From contig NZ_FNES01000009.1 in NCBI RefSeq assembly GCF_900100195.1, positions 62,001-126,000 of the forward strand: a stretch of 64,000 bases of DNA, given 5' to 3'. Positions 8,883 to 20,258 of the stretch are shown piece by piece (position 1 is the stretch's first letter; every line of letters starts with the position of its first letter). The notes beneath the pieces were generated by a model, which saw only the letters and a list, made by a program, of their open reading frames with translations, was not told where the DNA came from and did not search any database. The position numbers were made by a program, and so were the translations under genes. Source of the DNA: Billgrantia gudaonensis. Its GTDB lineage: Bacteria > Pseudomonadota > Gammaproteobacteria > Pseudomonadales > Halomonadaceae.

Positions 8883-8965
8883 GCGATTCTCCTTCCTCTA
8901 CCGGCCCGTGGGCCGTGCTGCATTCGTGACCACGCGCCCATCGGTCGCGTCGGATTGATGTCGGG

Positions 8966-8993
8966 TCCGCTGCCGCCAGCGGACTGATATACT
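8966..8993 (+). promoter_or_regulatory. Extended -10 promoter of darP with adjacent palindrome
   Basis: TGATATACT at 8985-8993 is an extended -10 (TG-n-TATACT). No good -35 is seen; instead a perfect 7-base inverted repeat, TCCGCTG / CAGCGGA (8966-8972 and 8977-8983), abuts it. The palindrome could be an operator or only a hairpin. Transcription would start near 9000, 50 bases before darP. Confidence 0.5.
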
Positions 8994-9049
8994 GCACCTT
9001 GGGCGGCATCGTCTGCCATTCCCAAGCTTCCCACTCACTTGGATGCGGT

Positions 9050-9556
9050 ATGACCCAGGAATTCACCCCTTCGGCCGACGAAAGGCCGAGCAAGTCCCAG
9101 CTCAAGCGCGAGATGCATGCGTTGCAGGCCCTGGGCGAGAAGATCATTGCCTTGCGCGACGCCGAGCGCGCCCGCCTGCCGCTCTCCGACGATCTACTGG
9201 CTGCCGTCGAGGAAACCGGCCGCATCCGTTCCCGCGAGGCGCGCCGGCGCCACATGCAGTACGTCGGCAAACTGATGCGCCGCGAGGATCTCGACGCCAT
9301 CGACGCCGTCTTCGAGCAGATGGAGCAGGAAACGCAGCGCCGCGACCTTGCCTTCCACCGCCTCGAACGGTGGCGCGACCGGCTGATCGACGAAGGCGAT
9401 GCTGCCGTCGAGGCGTTCATCGCCGACCACCCCGACGTCGATCGTCAGGCACTGCGCCAGCTGGTGCGCAACGCCCGTCAGGAGCGCCAGCGGGACAAGC
9501 CGCCCACCAATGCTCGCCGGCTGTTCCGGCTGATTCGCGACACTGCGGGGCTCTGA
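9050..9556 (+). CDS. darP: Ribosome biogenesis factor DarP (YjgA)
   Basis: Late 50S-assembly factor of the DUF615 family. The 168-residue protein is highly charged and helical, with the family stretches KSQLKREMHALQALGE and RREARRRHMQYVGKLMR-like region. ATG 9050 follows the promoter noted upstream; in-frame codons before it lie over the -10. Its position between pmbA and tldD is the usual one. Confidence 0.93.
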   Translation: MTQEFTPSADERPSKSQLKREMHALQALGEKIIALRDAERARLPLSDDLLAAVEETGRIRSREARRRHMQYVGKLMRREDLDAIDAVFEQMEQETQRRDLAFHRLERWRDRLIDEGDAAVEAFIADHPDVDRQALRQLVRNARQERQRDKPPTNARRLFRLIRDTAGL

Positions 9557-9635
9557 GCGGCGAGGCCCGCGTCGCGAGCGAAGCCCGAAGCGACAGGGTT
9601 CGACTGCCAGCTTCGGTCTTCGCGCCTCCCGCCGC
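9557..9635. terminator. Two-part hairpin between darP and tldD
   Basis: The inner arms 9578-9591 (GCGAAGCCCGAAGC) and 9610-9623 pair at 13 of 14 positions. The outer arms GCGGCGAGGC (9557-9566) and GCCTCCCGCCGC (9624-9635) extend it with a two-base bulge. No long T-run follows. It lies between convergent genes and is best read as a bidirectional terminator or transcript-end structure. Confidence 0.5.
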
Positions 9636-9655
9636 GGAGCGGCACTCTTCCCGCC

Positions 9656-11110
9656 TTACGACTGCGTTCCCCCTACGGTGATCTCGTCGATCTTGAGCGT
9701 GGGCTGCCCCACGCCCACCGGCACGCCCTGCCCCTCCTTGCCGCACACGCCGATACCGGTATCGAGCTCCAGGTCGTGGCCGATCATCGATACCCGCCCC
9801 ATCGCCTCAGGACCGTTACCGATCAGCGTGGCCCCCTTCACCGGCGCGGTGATGCGGCCATCCTCGATCAGGTAGGCTTCGCTGGCGGAGAAGACGAACT
9901 TGCCCGAGGTGATGTCCACCTGGCCACCGCCGAAGCTGACCGCATAGAGGCCGCGCTTGACACTGCCGATGATGTCCGCCGGGTCATCCTGACCGGCCAG
10001 CATGTAGGTGTTGGTCATGCGCGGCATGGGCAAGTGAGCGAAGGACTCGCGGCGCGCATTGCCGGTGGTCGTCATGCCCATAAGCCGGGCATTGAGCTTG
10101 TCCTGCATGTAGCCGGTCAGAATGCCGTCCTCGATCAGCGGCGTGTACTGCCCTGGTGTGCCCTCGTCATCGACCGCGAGGGAACCTCGGCGATCGCCCA
10201 GAGTGGCGTCGTCGACCACGGTCACCCCCTTCGCCGCCACGCGCTGACCCATGCGGCCGGCAAAGGCCGAACTGCCCTTGCGATTGAAGTCGCCCTCCAG
10301 GCCATGGCCCACCGCCTCGTGCAGCAGGATGCCCGGCCAACCCGGGCCGAGCACCACCGGCAACTGCCCTGCAGGGGCATCCACGGCCTCCAGGTTGACC
10401 AGCGCCTGTCGCACGGCTTCCTTGGCGAAACGCTCGGCGACATCGTCGTCGCGCAGCCGATCCATGGCGTAGCGGCCACCCCCACCGGCGCTGCCACGCT
10501 CACGACGGCCATTCTTCACGGCGATGACGCTGACATTGAAGCGCACCAAGGGGCGGATGTCCGCGGCCAATGTGCCGTCGCTGGCGCGTACCAGCACGAC
10601 CTCGTGCACCCCAGTGAGCGATGCACTCACCTGGCTGACGGAAGGATCAGCAGCCCGTGCCACGCGGTCGGCCCGCTTGAGCAGGGCGACCTTCTCATCG
10701 GCGGAGAGCCCGGTGAGGGGGTCGACGGTGGCATAACGCGCCGGCGCATGGCAGATCGCTCGCGGCGCGACACCGAGCCGCGATCCGCTGCGCACGATGC
10801 CCGAAGCGGTACGGCCGGTTTCGGCCAGAGCGTCGGCGGTGATCTGATTGGAATAGGCGAAGCCGGTCTTCTCACCGGCCATCGCCCGCACCCCCACCCC
10901 GCCATCGATGTTGTAGCCGGCCTCCTTGACCTCACCGTCTTCCAGCACCCAGCTTTCGTGCCAGCTGCGCTGGAGATAGAGGTCGGCGTAGTCGACACCG
11001 GGCGTCAACACATGGCCGAGGCCGGTATCCAGCGCCTCGAGGTTCAGGCCGCCGGGATGCAACAGGATCTCGGCGGCGGTGTCGAGCAGGGCATGCGGTC
11101 GTATCGTCAT
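9656..11110 (-). CDS. tldD: Metalloprotease TldD
   Basis: Catalytic subunit of the TldD/TldE protease. The zinc-binding HEAVGH motif (in [14 protein letters not shown], near residue 265) is present. At 484 residues it is full length. ATG 11110 overlaps the stop of the upstream yhdP-like gene (ATGA at 11107-11110), so the two are translationally coupled; an in-frame extension upstream lies inside that gene. Confidence 0.95.
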   Translation of the reverse strand: MTIRPHALLDTAAEILLHPGGLNLEALDTGLGHVLTPGVDYADLYLQRSWHESWVLEDGEVKEAGYNIDGGVGVRAMAGEKTGFAYSNQITADALAETGRTASGIVRSGSRLGVAPRAICHAPARYATVDPLTGLSADEKVALLKRADRVARAADPSVSQVSASLTGVHEVVLVRASDGTLAADIRPLVRFNVSVIAVKNGRRERGSAGGGGRYAMDRLRDDDVAERFAKEAVRQALVNLEAVDAPAGQLPVVLGPGWPGILLHEAVGHGLEGDFNRKGSSAFAGRMGQRVAAKGVTVVDDATLGDRRGSLAVDDEGTPGQYTPLIEDGILTGYMQDKLNARLMGMTTTGNARRESFAHLPMPRMTNTYMLAGQDDPADIIGSVKRGLYAVSFGGGQVDITSGKFVFSASEAYLIEDGRITAPVKGATLIGNGPEAMGRVSMIGHDLELDTGIGVCGKEGQGVPVGVGQPTLKIDEITVGGTQS

Positions 11111-14100
11111 TCGGCGTCTTCCAGGGTGATCTGCGGCGCCGTCCAAGGACCGCGCACGCGGTAGTGTATTCGAGTGACCCGGTCGATGGCGCTGCCGAAC
11201 AGCTGGTCGGCAATGAACAGTGCACCACCGACCACCGGAGCCCCCGCTATCACGGCGGCCAGCGGTAGATTGCGGCTGATGGGCACTGTGACGCCCAATC
11301 GCTGATCGAGTTCACGCCGTGCCAGATCCACGGTGCCCTCCAGAGTGAAGGTCGTCGCCGGTGCTTTGACTTCCACCGGCCCACGGGTCTCGAGAATGCC
11401 CTCGTACAGGGTAGCGGCTCCCACGACGGAATCGAAGGCGGTACCCTGCCCTGTCACGTCGGAAAAATCCAAGCGCAGCCGGCGCACCAGATTATCGAGG
11501 TTGAACAATCCGACCAACCGCGCCGAGGGAGATTCCACGTTGAGAAAACGTCCTTCTCTCAACTCGACCTCCACACTGCCTCGCGAACGCGCCAGGGCGA
11601 ACTGCCAGGGCGCCCCCGACCACGCCAGCTGGCTGCGCACCCGAGTCGTGGCGTTGCGCAAGGTCACCGGCTGCCCCAGCCTTTCCAGCGCCGTACCCAG
11701 ATCCCCGCCCTCCAGGTCGACGCGCGAGCGCGTCAGGCTCGCTCCCTCGCCGGCGGCTTCCCAGACCACTTCGCCTTGCGCCGTCACTTCACCGAGGGTC
11801 AACGCCAACGGAGTGACGGTGAGTCGCTCCGGCTGAGCCCGCCAGCGAGCGGTGAAGGGCCCGAAGGTCCGGTCCCGGTGCTCGATGTCGGCGATCCTCA
11901 CACGCCCGTTGGGCAAATCGGACACCCAGGATGACAACGCCACGGGGTCGGGCGCCACGTCCAGTTCGTTCAATAGCTCCCCGGTCCTGCCGCGGTCGTC
12001 CGCCGGCATGAGGTCATCCAAGGTCAGCCTGTCGAGAGCCAGCTCCAGCGTGTCGTCCTGCGCAGGGCGGTAGTCGAAACGACCTTCCATCAAACTGCCG
12101 TCGAGGTCCACGCGCCAACCGCTGCCGGCCTGAGGCACCGCCTCGGCGGCAAGGCTGCCCACACAGCCCCTGCCGACATCCAGGCAGTCGGTTTCCAGCC
12201 TGGCGACCCGCAGCCAATCGCCGAAACCGCCATTCGATGAGCCGGCCGCCGGCGACACCACATCACGCCAGGCCGGCAACTGCAAACGCGGCTGGTAGGC
12301 ATCGACGTGCCAGCCGGCGGCATCGGGCCAGGGCGGTTCGGTCGGCACGCGCCCAATCCACAGCTGCCCCTGCCCCACCGCTGCCGCCCCCCGAGGACGC
12401 CAGCGCAAGGCGGCGATGTCCCCCAGCGACGCATCGATCCGACCGCCATCCAGATCGGCATCCACGCGTAGAGCGCGCGAGGCGTCGGCCGTCTTGCCGA
12501 AAGGTGCGGGCAGATCGATGGCGAGTCCGTCGAGATCGCTGGTCAAGCGGAGCCGGTTGCGCCCCTCGCTCAGCTCGAGATCGCCCTGCCAGGGGACGCG
12601 CCCCGAAAGCCGGCCATCCAGCGCATTGGCGCCGCCCCAATCGAGCAGCGCCGGAACCGACGCCGTCCCGTTGAGCGTGATGCCGCCGCCGTTGAGCGTG
12701 TCGAACTGCGCGGTCAGCGGGCCGCCGAGCAGCCGCGCCTCGATCTCGCCGCTGAGCCCCCCTGCCTCGCCGCGCTGATGCCAAACCAACGGGCCCTGCA
12801 CGTCGTGAAAGGTGAGACCCAGTTCATCCTGGGAGAGGCGAGTGAAAGCAGCGTGGGTGTCAATGGACAAATCCAGGGATTCGGGCTCGTCCAACGTCAA
12901 TGCCAAGTCCAGCCCGGCCTCGTTGACTCCCTCGCCATGCCATGCCGACACGGCCTCGGTGCCCTCGACCGGCATGGCCAGCAGGTAGCGGCGCAACGAC
13001 TCGCCATCGGCGACCAGGTCGCCGCGCACCCTGAGATCGTCATCGCGCAGGGTGACGCGGCCGTTGGCTGCCGTCACCCCGAGACTCTCGGCGTGGTGCA
13101 CCACCGCCTCGAGTTCCTCGCCGTCGACTTCGAGCTGGCCGTTCACGGCCTCCAGAGCCGGCCATTGGGGCGCAAAGGGCAAGCGCCCCTCTTCGACTGT
13201 CAGGTCGAGTCGCACCTGCGGATCGAGCTGCGTCTCTTCGCCGCCGATCGGCACATGCAGCCTCACCCGCCCCTGCGGCACCAACCCGGCCGCACCGCCG
13301 GCCAGCCATTCCGTCAGCTCGGGATCGAGTACCTTGGTCGGCAACCAGTCGGCCAGCGGACGTTGCCGTGCATCGGCACCTCGAAAATCGAGGTCAAGCC
13401 CCAAGCCACCACGTTCCTCTCCTCCGATGGCCAGACCGAAACCGCCTTCGATTTCTGCACCCTGCCAGCCGACGCGAAGCCCTCGCCCACTGACGAAGCT
13501 GCGCGGTCCGTCATAGGCCCAGTTGACTTCGCCGCTGGCATGGGCAAGCGCCAGCGGCCCCGGGAAGATCTCGGGAAAGTCGAGCGTCATGCCATCGGCA
13601 CCGACGAATCGCACGCTGCCGGTCAGGTCGCGTACGTCCACCCAGGCATCCAGCGGTCCACCGCCCGGCGCCTGCTCCCAGGGCGACACCTCGACATCGT
13701 GCAGCGCCGCACGGGCCAGCCATTCGCCGTTACGGCGCCCCACGCCCAGGCCGTCGACCCGGCCGCGCGGCGCCAGGCTGTCGATCGTGCGGGTCAGCCC
13801 CACGGGCAACGGCACGCGATCCCGCCAGGCCGCCAGGGACGCGAGCTCGAACTCACTGGTGTTGAGCCACCAGCCATCATCGGTGCGACGCAGATGCCAG
13901 CGGTGCGGCAATGCCGGCCCGCCGCTGCGCGCCATTTCCTCCGGCGCCGCCCAGTCCACCGTACCGGCGTCGCCCTCCAGCCACGCCTGCCAGCCGTTCC
14001 CGGCCTCATCCCGAAGCCACTGCCCGCGCGCCTCCACGTTCTCCAGGGCGATGAGCTCGGCGTCGTGACGCAACGCCAGCCGTGGCGCCGTGAGGTCGAG

Positions 14101-14946
14101 TCGGGCGTCGGCTAGGGTGCCACGGTGCCAGCGGCCCCACAGTCGCGCCTCACCGCGCGATTCGGCCAGGCGCAACGGGTCTTCGGTGCGGGTGAAAACG
14201 GCGGCCAGCTCGATCAAGGTGTCGAGCTTCATGTCGGCCTGCAGTGCGGCACTGAAATCGCCGAACCCGCCGGGCCCGGGAAATATCTCAAGCGCGGCCT
14301 GCAGCGACGCCTCGGGATCGCCGTCGACGAACACTTCGCCTTCGAGATGAGTGCGCCGTGCATCGCCGGTCATGAGCAAGCGTGGCGCCGTCAGGCCGAG
14401 CTGCGCTTCGCGGCCGTGCAACACCACACGCAGGTCTTCCACCCAGGCGCGCTGGCGCAGCAGCAAGCCGACCCAGAAATCCAGGCGCTGAAGATCGAAC
14501 GCCGCATCGGGGATCAGTGCCGCAGGCACCCGCGCCGGCTCGGGCCAGTGCCAGGCTCCCTGTTCGTTCTGGTAGAGATGCAGGGTGACGCCGTCGAGCC
14601 GCGCTTCTTCGACTACCGGCACACCGTCGCGCAAGCTGGACGGCGTATCGAGTCGCAACCGAGCCCCCTCGACTTCGAGCAGCGCCAGTCCCTCGCCGCC
14701 TTGCCGAGAGCGAATGACGAGACCGCCCGCCTCGACCCGGGGATCCAGGCCGACCAGCTGCGCATCGAGGTGCTCGAGCTCGGCCCAGGCACCGAAGCTC
14801 GCCTCGATCAGCCGCTCCACGCGGGGAGCCAGATCATCCACTTGCGTCAACGCCAATCGCAGCAGCAACAGCAATACCGCCAGCGTGCCCAGCACGGCGG
14901 CAACGAGCGTCAAGACCCAGCGACTCAGCCAGCGGATCGGGTGCAT
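11107..14946 (-). CDS. yhdP: YhdP-family AsmA-like envelope protein
   Basis: Very large (1279 residues) bridge-like protein of the DUF3971/AsmA-like family; E. coli YhdP helps phospholipid transport to the outer membrane. One N-terminal membrane helix (about 8-30) is followed by a long periplasmic beta-rich region with repeated acidic/Leu patterns, and the C-terminus ([20 protein letters not shown]) is family-typical. It lies between rng and tldD, its normal place, starting 4 bases after the rng stop. The transport role is inferred from family. Confidence 0.9.
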   Translation of the reverse strand: MHPIRWLSRWVLTLVAAVLGTLAVLLLLLRLALTQVDDLAPRVERLIEASFGAWAELEHLDAQLVGLDPRVEAGGLVIRSRQGGEGLALLEVEGARLRLDTPSSLRDGVPVVEEARLDGVTLHLYQNEQGAWHWPEPARVPAALIPDAAFDLQRLDFWVGLLLRQRAWVEDLRVVLHGREAQLGLTAPRLLMTGDARRTHLEGEVFVDGDPEASLQAALEIFPGPGGFGDFSAALQADMKLDTLIELAAVFTRTEDPLRLAESRGEARLWGRWHRGTLADARLDLTAPRLALRHDAELIALENVEARGQWLRDEAGNGWQAWLEGDAGTVDWAAPEEMARSGGPALPHRWHLRRTDDGWWLNTSEFELASLAAWRDRVPLPVGLTRTIDSLAPRGRVDGLGVGRRNGEWLARAALHDVEVSPWEQAPGGGPLDAWVDVRDLTGSVRFVGADGMTLDFPEIFPGPLALAHASGEVNWAYDGPRSFVSGRGLRVGWQGAEIEGGFGLAIGGEERGGLGLDLDFRGADARQRPLADWLPTKVLDPELTEWLAGGAAGLVPQGRVRLHVPIGGEETQLDPQVRLDLTVEEGRLPFAPQWPALEAVNGQLEVDGEELEAVVHHAESLGVTAANGRVTLRDDDLRVRGDLVADGESLRRYLLAMPVEGTEAVSAWHGEGVNEAGLDLALTLDEPESLDLSIDTHAAFTRLSQDELGLTFHDVQGPLVWHQRGEAGGLSGEIEARLLGGPLTAQFDTLNGGGITLNGTASVPALLDWGGANALDGRLSGRVPWQGDLELSEGRNRLRLTSDLDGLAIDLPAPFGKTADASRALRVDADLDGGRIDASLGDIAALRWRPRGAAAVGQGQLWIGRVPTEPPWPDAAGWHVDAYQPRLQLPAWRDVVSPAAGSSNGGFGDWLRVARLETDCLDVGRGCVGSLAAEAVPQAGSGWRVDLDGSLMEGRFDYRPAQDDTLELALDRLTLDDLMPADDRGRTGELLNELDVAPDPVALSSWVSDLPNGRVRIADIEHRDRTFGPFTARWRAQPERLTVTPLALTLGEVTAQGEVVWEAAGEGASLTRSRVDLEGGDLGTALERLGQPVTLRNATTRVRSQLAWSGAPWQFALARSRGSVEVELREGRFLNVESPSARLVGLFNLDNLVRRLRLDFSDVTGQGTAFDSVVGAATLYEGILETRGPVEVKAPATTFTLEGTVDLARRELDQRLGVTVPISRNLPLAAVIAGAPVVGGALFIADQLFGSAIDRVTRIHYRVRGPWTAPQITLEDAE

Positions 14947-14950
14947 CGGC

Positions 14951-16414
14951 TCACATCAGCACGATGTCGTACTGCTCCTGGGAATAGTGGCTTTCGACCT
15001 GGAACCGAATCGTCTTGCCGATGAAGGTCTCCAGATCGGCCACGGCCGCGGAGTCTTCGTCCAGCAGGCGGTCCACCACCGCCTGAGACGCCAGCACCAT
15101 GTAGGTCTCGGCGCTATAGGCACGCTCCTCGCGTAGAATTTCGCGAAAGATCTCGTAGCACACCGTCTCTGCCGTCTTGAGCGTGCCGCGCCCGCCGCAG
15201 GTGGTACAGGGCTCGCAGAGCGTCTGCTCCAGGCTCTCCCGGGTGCGCTTTCGGGTCAGTTGCACGAGCCCCAGTTCGGTGACGCCGGTGCATTTTGTCT
15301 TGGCATGGTCGCGCTCCAGCGCCTTCTCCAGCATGCGAAGCACCTGACGCTGGTGCTCGGGATCGTCCATGTCGATGAAGTCGATGATGATGATGCCACC
15401 CAGATTGCGCAGCCTCAGCTGTCGGGCTATGGCGTTGGCCGCTTCGAGGTTGGTCTTGAAGATCGTCTCCTCGAGGTTGCGATGCCCTACGTAGCCCCCG
15501 GTATTGACATCGATGGTGGTCATCGCCTCGGTGGGGTCGATCACCAGGTACCCCCCCGACTTGAGCTGCACCTTGCGCCCCAGCGCCTTGTGGATCTCGT
15601 CCTCGACGCTATAGAGGTCGAAGATGGGGCGCTCGCCCGGGTAATACTCGATGCGCGTCACGGCATCGGGCATGAATTCGTCGGCGAACTCCACCAGCTT
15701 GAGATAGTTTTCGCGCGAGTCGATGCGCACCTTCTCGATCTCGTCGCGCCGCATGTCGCGCAGCGTGCGGATGAACAGCGGCAGGTCGTCGTAGATCACG
15801 CTGGGTGCCGGCGCCGTGACCTTGCGCTCACTGACCTTGCGCCATAGCCGCAGCAGGAAATGCATGTCCGTGTAGAGCGCGTCGCGCCCCACCCCCTCGG
15901 CAGCGGTGCGCACGATGAAGCCGCCGGTGATCTCCAGCTCCATCTCGCCCTCCACCGCATCGAGCAGCTGACGCAACCGCTCGCGCTCGGCCTCGTCCTC
16001 GATGCGCTGCGACACGCCGCTATGCGGAGAGTCGGGCATGTAGACCAGATAGCGCGACGGCACCGACAGGTGCGTCGTCAACCGTGCCCCCTTGGAGCCG
16101 ATGGGATCCTTGGTGACCTGCACCACCAGCGCCTGTCCTTCATGCAGCAGCGAGCCGATCGCCTGCTGCTCTTCCGCCGGCGTACCCGGCGGCATGACCT
16201 CGTGGGCATGGATGAAGGCGGCACGCTCCAGGCCGATGTCGACGAAGGCCGCCTGCATGCCGGGCAGCACGCGAACCACGCGCCCCTTGAAGATGTTGCC
16301 GACGATGCCGCGTCGACGCGTGCGCTCGATCAGCGCTTCCTGCAGAACCCCGTTCTCCACCACCGCCACGCGCGTTTCCATGGGGGTGAGGTTGATCAGT
16401 ACTTCACCGCTCAT
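14951..16414 (-). CDS. rng: Ribonuclease G
   Basis: Endoribonuclease for 16S rRNA 5' maturation and mRNA decay. Residues about 39-128 form the S1 domain (GNIFKGRVVRVLPGMQAAFVD). The DNase-I-like catalytic domain contains DVNTGGY and DFIDMDDPEHQ with the Mg-binding aspartates. A CxxCxG zinc-link (CEPCTTCGGRG) follows. At 487 residues it lacks the RNase E C-terminal scaffold, so it is Rng rather than Rne. Confidence 0.96.
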   Translation of the reverse strand: MSGEVLINLTPMETRVAVVENGVLQEALIERTRRRGIVGNIFKGRVVRVLPGMQAAFVDIGLERAAFIHAHEVMPPGTPAEEQQAIGSLLHEGQALVVQVTKDPIGSKGARLTTHLSVPSRYLVYMPDSPHSGVSQRIEDEAERERLRQLLDAVEGEMELEITGGFIVRTAAEGVGRDALYTDMHFLLRLWRKVSERKVTAPAPSVIYDDLPLFIRTLRDMRRDEIEKVRIDSRENYLKLVEFADEFMPDAVTRIEYYPGERPIFDLYSVEDEIHKALGRKVQLKSGGYLVIDPTEAMTTIDVNTGGYVGHRNLEETIFKTNLEAANAIARQLRLRNLGGIIIIDFIDMDDPEHQRQVLRMLEKALERDHAKTKCTGVTELGLVQLTRKRTRESLEQTLCEPCTTCGGRGTLKTAETVCYEIFREILREERAYSAETYMVLASQAVVDRLLDEDSAAVADLETFIGKTIRFQVESHYSQEQYDIVLM

Positions 16415-16460
16415 GCGGAAGTCCTTGTCCAGACGAATCTCCGCGCATTATGACACACTG

Positions 16461-17063
16461 TCATCGCGATACGGCGCGGTTCCAGCATGGCACGCCCTGA
16501 CGCTCCAGCAGCGAGGCGGTCTCGAACAGAGGCAGCCCCACCACCGCCGAATGACTGCCTTCGATGCGCTCGACGAATACCGCCGCATAGCCCTGAATGG
16601 CATAGCCCCCGGCCTTGTCGAGCGGCTCGCCGGTGCCCCAGTAGGCGGCGATTTCGGCCTCTGAGATAGGCCGCATGATCACGCGCGTCACCACGCAGGC
16701 GTCGAGCAAGCCTGCCTGGCCGTTCAGCGCCACTGCGGTCAGCACCTCATGACTGCGTCCCGCCAGCCGGCGCAGCATGGCAGCTGCATGGTCGCGGTCA
16801 CGAGGCTTGCCGAGGATGGCACCGTCGCACACCACCGCCGTGTCGGAACCCAGCGACGGCAGCGGCGAGCGACGCGACCCGGCCAGCGCCTTGGCCCGCG
16901 CCAGGCGCAGCACGTAGTCGGCCGCCGCCTCGCCGGGATGCACCGACTCGTCGATGCCCACTGGGCACACCTCGACGGCCACGCCGATGGAAGCCAGCAG
17001 CTCACGGCGACGCGGCGAGGCCGAAGCGAGGCAGAGAACGGGAGAGTTTGCCGAGTTCAGCAT
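16461..17063 (-). CDS. maf: Maf-family dTTP/UTP pyrophosphatase
   Basis: House-cleaning nucleotide pyrophosphatase. The N-terminal LASASPRRRELL, the SDTAVVCDGAILGKP block and GGYAIQG are Maf signatures; its location next to mreD matches the YhdE (dTTP/UTP) subgroup. ATG 17063 gives a normal N-terminus of 200 residues. An in-frame GTG at 17075, directly after the mreD stop, would add four residues and is also plausible. Confidence 0.92.
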   Translation of the reverse strand: MLNSANSPVLCLASASPRRRELLASIGVAVEVCPVGIDESVHPGEAAADYVLRLARAKALAGSRRSPLPSLGSDTAVVCDGAILGKPRDRDHAAAMLRRLAGRSHEVLTAVALNGQAGLLDACVVTRVIMRPISEAEIAAYWGTGEPLDKAGGYAIQGYAAVFVERIEGSHSAVVGLPLFETASLLERQGVPCWNRAVSR

Positions 17064-17075
17064 AGGCGATACCAC

Positions 17076-17567
17076 TCAGTGCACGCCGGCCAGGCGACGC
17101 TCCATGGCACGAAACATGGTGGCCAGCCACGGCCACAGGACCGCGCCGATGAGCGACGGCAGCAGGAAGGAAAGGTGCATGGAAAATGGCCCGAATAGCG
17201 TGCGCAGCCACTGCTCGGTGAGCTGCGAAAGCCCCAGCAGCACCAGGATCAGCAGCGACTGCTGCAGTAGCGAGTAAGCGCGAAAGCGCGGATAGACGAG
17301 CGCACTGAGAAACGCCAGCAGCGACAGAGCCAGGGCGTTCTGACCCAGGGTGGCGCCTTCGATGAGATCGAGCAGGATGCCCAGTACGAAGCCATGAAAG
17401 ACCCCCACGCGATCGGGAGCCGCCATGCACCAGTAGATGAGCATCAAGCCCAGCCAGTCGGGCCGCCATACCTGCCAGCCTTCGGCCAGCGGCATCACCT
17501 GCAGGCATAGCGCCAGCAGCAGGGAAAGCCAGATCCACGGCAATGCGGTGAGTGGCGAGCTCGGCAT
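17076..17567 (-). CDS. mreD: Rod-shape determining protein MreD
   Basis: Integral membrane partner of MreC in the elongasome. The 163-residue protein is mostly hydrophobic with about five predicted membrane segments and the family-typical DRVGVFHGFVLGILLDLIEG stretch. Its start overlaps the last base of the mreC stop, indicating coupling. Confidence 0.93.
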   Translation of the reverse strand: MPSSPLTALPWIWLSLLLALCLQVMPLAEGWQVWRPDWLGLMLIYWCMAAPDRVGVFHGFVLGILLDLIEGATLGQNALALSLLAFLSALVYPRFRAYSLLQQSLLILVLLGLSQLTEQWLRTLFGPFSMHLSFLLPSLIGAVLWPWLATMFRAMERRLAGVH

Positions 17568-18505
17568 CAGGGCTCCTCCTCGCGGGCGGCTCTTTCGTCC
17601 GGCTCGAGCACGGGGGGCACACGGATCGCATCCGGCGCGGCTTCGTCCCCCACCGGCCCGTCTCCCTCGGGCCCCGCAGGGAACAGCAACAGAAAGTGGC
17701 GCGAACGCTGCAGCCGCGCCGCCGGTTCGGCGGTCACCTGGGCGAACGGCTGACCCGGATCGTGCACCACCTCGCTCACCCGTGCGACGGGGAAGCCCGG
17801 AGGAAAACGCCCCGCCAGGCCCGAGCTGACCAGCAGGTCGCCCTCGCGAATGTCGGCCGTGTCCGCCACGTGCAGTACGTCGAGGCTATCGTACTTGCCG
17901 GTGCCCTGGACGATGAAGCGCTGACCGTTGCGGTTGACCTGCACCGGCAGCGCATGACTGGCATCGGCGAGCATCAGCACGCGGCTCGAGAAAGCGGAAA
18001 CCGCCGTGACCTGCCCAACCAGCCCCGAGGCATCCATGACCGGCTGTCCCACGTAGACGCCTTCGCGACGACCGCGATCCACTACCATTTGAAACGTGAA
18101 GGGATCGGCATCCAGCGAGAGCAGCTCGGCAGTAATGTAGGGGACGTCCTGTCGCTTGCCGGCGTCGAGCAGCTCGCGCAAGCGCACGTTCTCGGCGGTG
18201 AGACTCGACATGCGCTGGACGCGATGGGACAGATGCAGCAGTTGCTCGCGCAGGCGTCGGTTCTCTTCCACCAGCGCGCGCTGTTCGGAGAGCGCCAACG
18301 ACCCCCAGGTCAGGATGTCACTGGGAGCGCTGACCAGCCACTGGATGGGCGCGACCACGGTAGAGAGCTGGGCCCGTACGGCTTCCATGCGCGTGAGGCG
18401 GTGATCGGCGAACATCAGCGCCGCCGCCAGCAACGCGCACAGCAGCATTCGATAGCCGGGCACCGAACCATGCGAGAACAACGGCTTGATAGACGTTTCC
18501 TCCAA
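17567..18505 (-). CDS. mreC: Rod-shape determining protein MreC (non-ATG start)
   Basis: Periplasmic scaffold of the elongasome: one N-terminal membrane helix, a coiled coil (about 65-110) and the beta-barrel domain with GLVGQVTAVS and SSGLAGRFPPGFPVA. No ATG fits: an in-frame ATG at 18592 lies within a repeat element. TTG 18505 gives 312 residues, but its AGGAG is only two bases away. GGAGG is placed eight bases before an ATC codon at 18490, and the protein read from there (xKPLFSHGS) matches the N-terminus of E. coli MreC as I recall it. The exact start is therefore uncertain. Confidence 0.9.
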   Translation of the reverse strand: MEETSIKPLFSHGSVPGYRMLLCALLAAALMFADHRLTRMEAVRAQLSTVVAPIQWLVSAPSDILTWGSLALSEQRALVEENRRLREQLLHLSHRVQRMSSLTAENVRLRELLDAGKRQDVPYITAELLSLDADPFTFQMVVDRGRREGVYVGQPVMDASGLVGQVTAVSAFSSRVLMLADASHALPVQVNRNGQRFIVQGTGKYDSLDVLHVADTADIREGDLLVSSGLAGRFPPGFPVARVSEVVHDPGQPFAQVTAEPAARLQRSRHFLLLFPAGPEGDGPVGDEAAPDAIRVPPVLEPDERAAREEEP

Positions 18506-18532
18506 GTCTCCTGCCCCGTGCCAACCGCCCCC

Positions 18533-18675
18533 AGTGAAGCGCTGAAGCCGTCGCCGAGCGGGATGAAGCGCGAGGCGCACGGAGCACAGCAACCGGAGCC
18601 TATGGGGTATAGGTGAGGATTGCGAGCACCGCGCAACGAAGTGATTCGCCCGCGCAGGCAGGATTCAGCGCTTCA

Positions 18676-18677
<2 letters not shown>
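18533..18677. repeat. Intergenic element with terminal inverted repeats, copy A (mreB-mreC)
   Basis: A 145-base unit bounded by a perfect 14-base inverted repeat: AGTGAAGCGCTGAA (18533-18546) and TTCAGCGCTTCACT (18664-18677). Its right end overlaps the TAG stop of mreB. An inner hairpin CCTAT/ATAGG and the blocks CCGGAG, TGAGGATT and ACCGC are shared with copy B at 36171-36311. It could be a REP/MITE-like element or a structured RNA segment separating mreB from mreC. Confidence 0.7.
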
Positions 18678-19725
<1,048 letters not shown>

Positions 19726-19892
19726 CTAGTGCGGACCGGGAACCCTGTGCGGAGGCAAACGGTATCACCGCGGCCCCCTGGCAGCAAGCGACGCCGCCTC
19801 TACGTGCCCGAGCGACGGCTGCCGAAACGTCGTGAATATGGTACATTCAGCGGCTGTTTCCCACTCTCAACCCGTGCGAGGACATCCAGCCC

Positions 19893-20180
19893 ATGGCGCT
19901 TGAACAAGCAGATGTACAACGGGCAGCGCACCTGGCCCGGCTGGGCCTGAACGAGGGCGATGCCGCCCGCTATGTCGACGACCTCAATCGCATCCTGGCA
20001 ATGGTCGACCAGCTTCAGCGGTTGGACACCACCGACATCGCACCCCTGTCGCACCCCCTCGACGCCACCCAGCGCCTGCGCGCCGACGAAGTCACCGAAA
20101 GCGACCAGCGCGACCACTTCCAGCGCTGCGCCCCAGCCGTGGAGAACGGCCTCTATCTGGTGCCACGGGTCGTCGAATGA
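19893..20180 (+). CDS. gatC: Asp/Glu-tRNA amidotransferase subunit GatC
   Basis: Small subunit stabilising GatA in the GatCAB enzyme, which converts Asp-tRNA(Asn) or Glu-tRNA(Gln) to the amidated form. The 95-residue protein contains the family pattern [20 protein letters not shown] and [11 protein letters not shown]. It opens the gatCAB operon, divergent from mreB. A possible -10 TACATT is at 19842-19847, with only a poor -35. Confidence 0.94.
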   Translation: MALEQADVQRAAHLARLGLNEGDAARYVDDLNRILAMVDQLQRLDTTDIAPLSHPLDATQRLRADEVTESDQRDHFQRCAPAVENGLYLVPRVVE

Positions 20181-20258
20181 TCGTCACCGGCGTCCATTTG
20201 CGGTGCCGCTTCGTCCGCCATTCCACCCTTTCGGCACGTCTTCATGGAGCCATGCCGC

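Noticed and set aside
12778..14115. 445-codon open frame on the plus strand inside yhdP
   Set aside because: Antisense shadow, low-complexity His/Arg/Gln-rich product with no family features.
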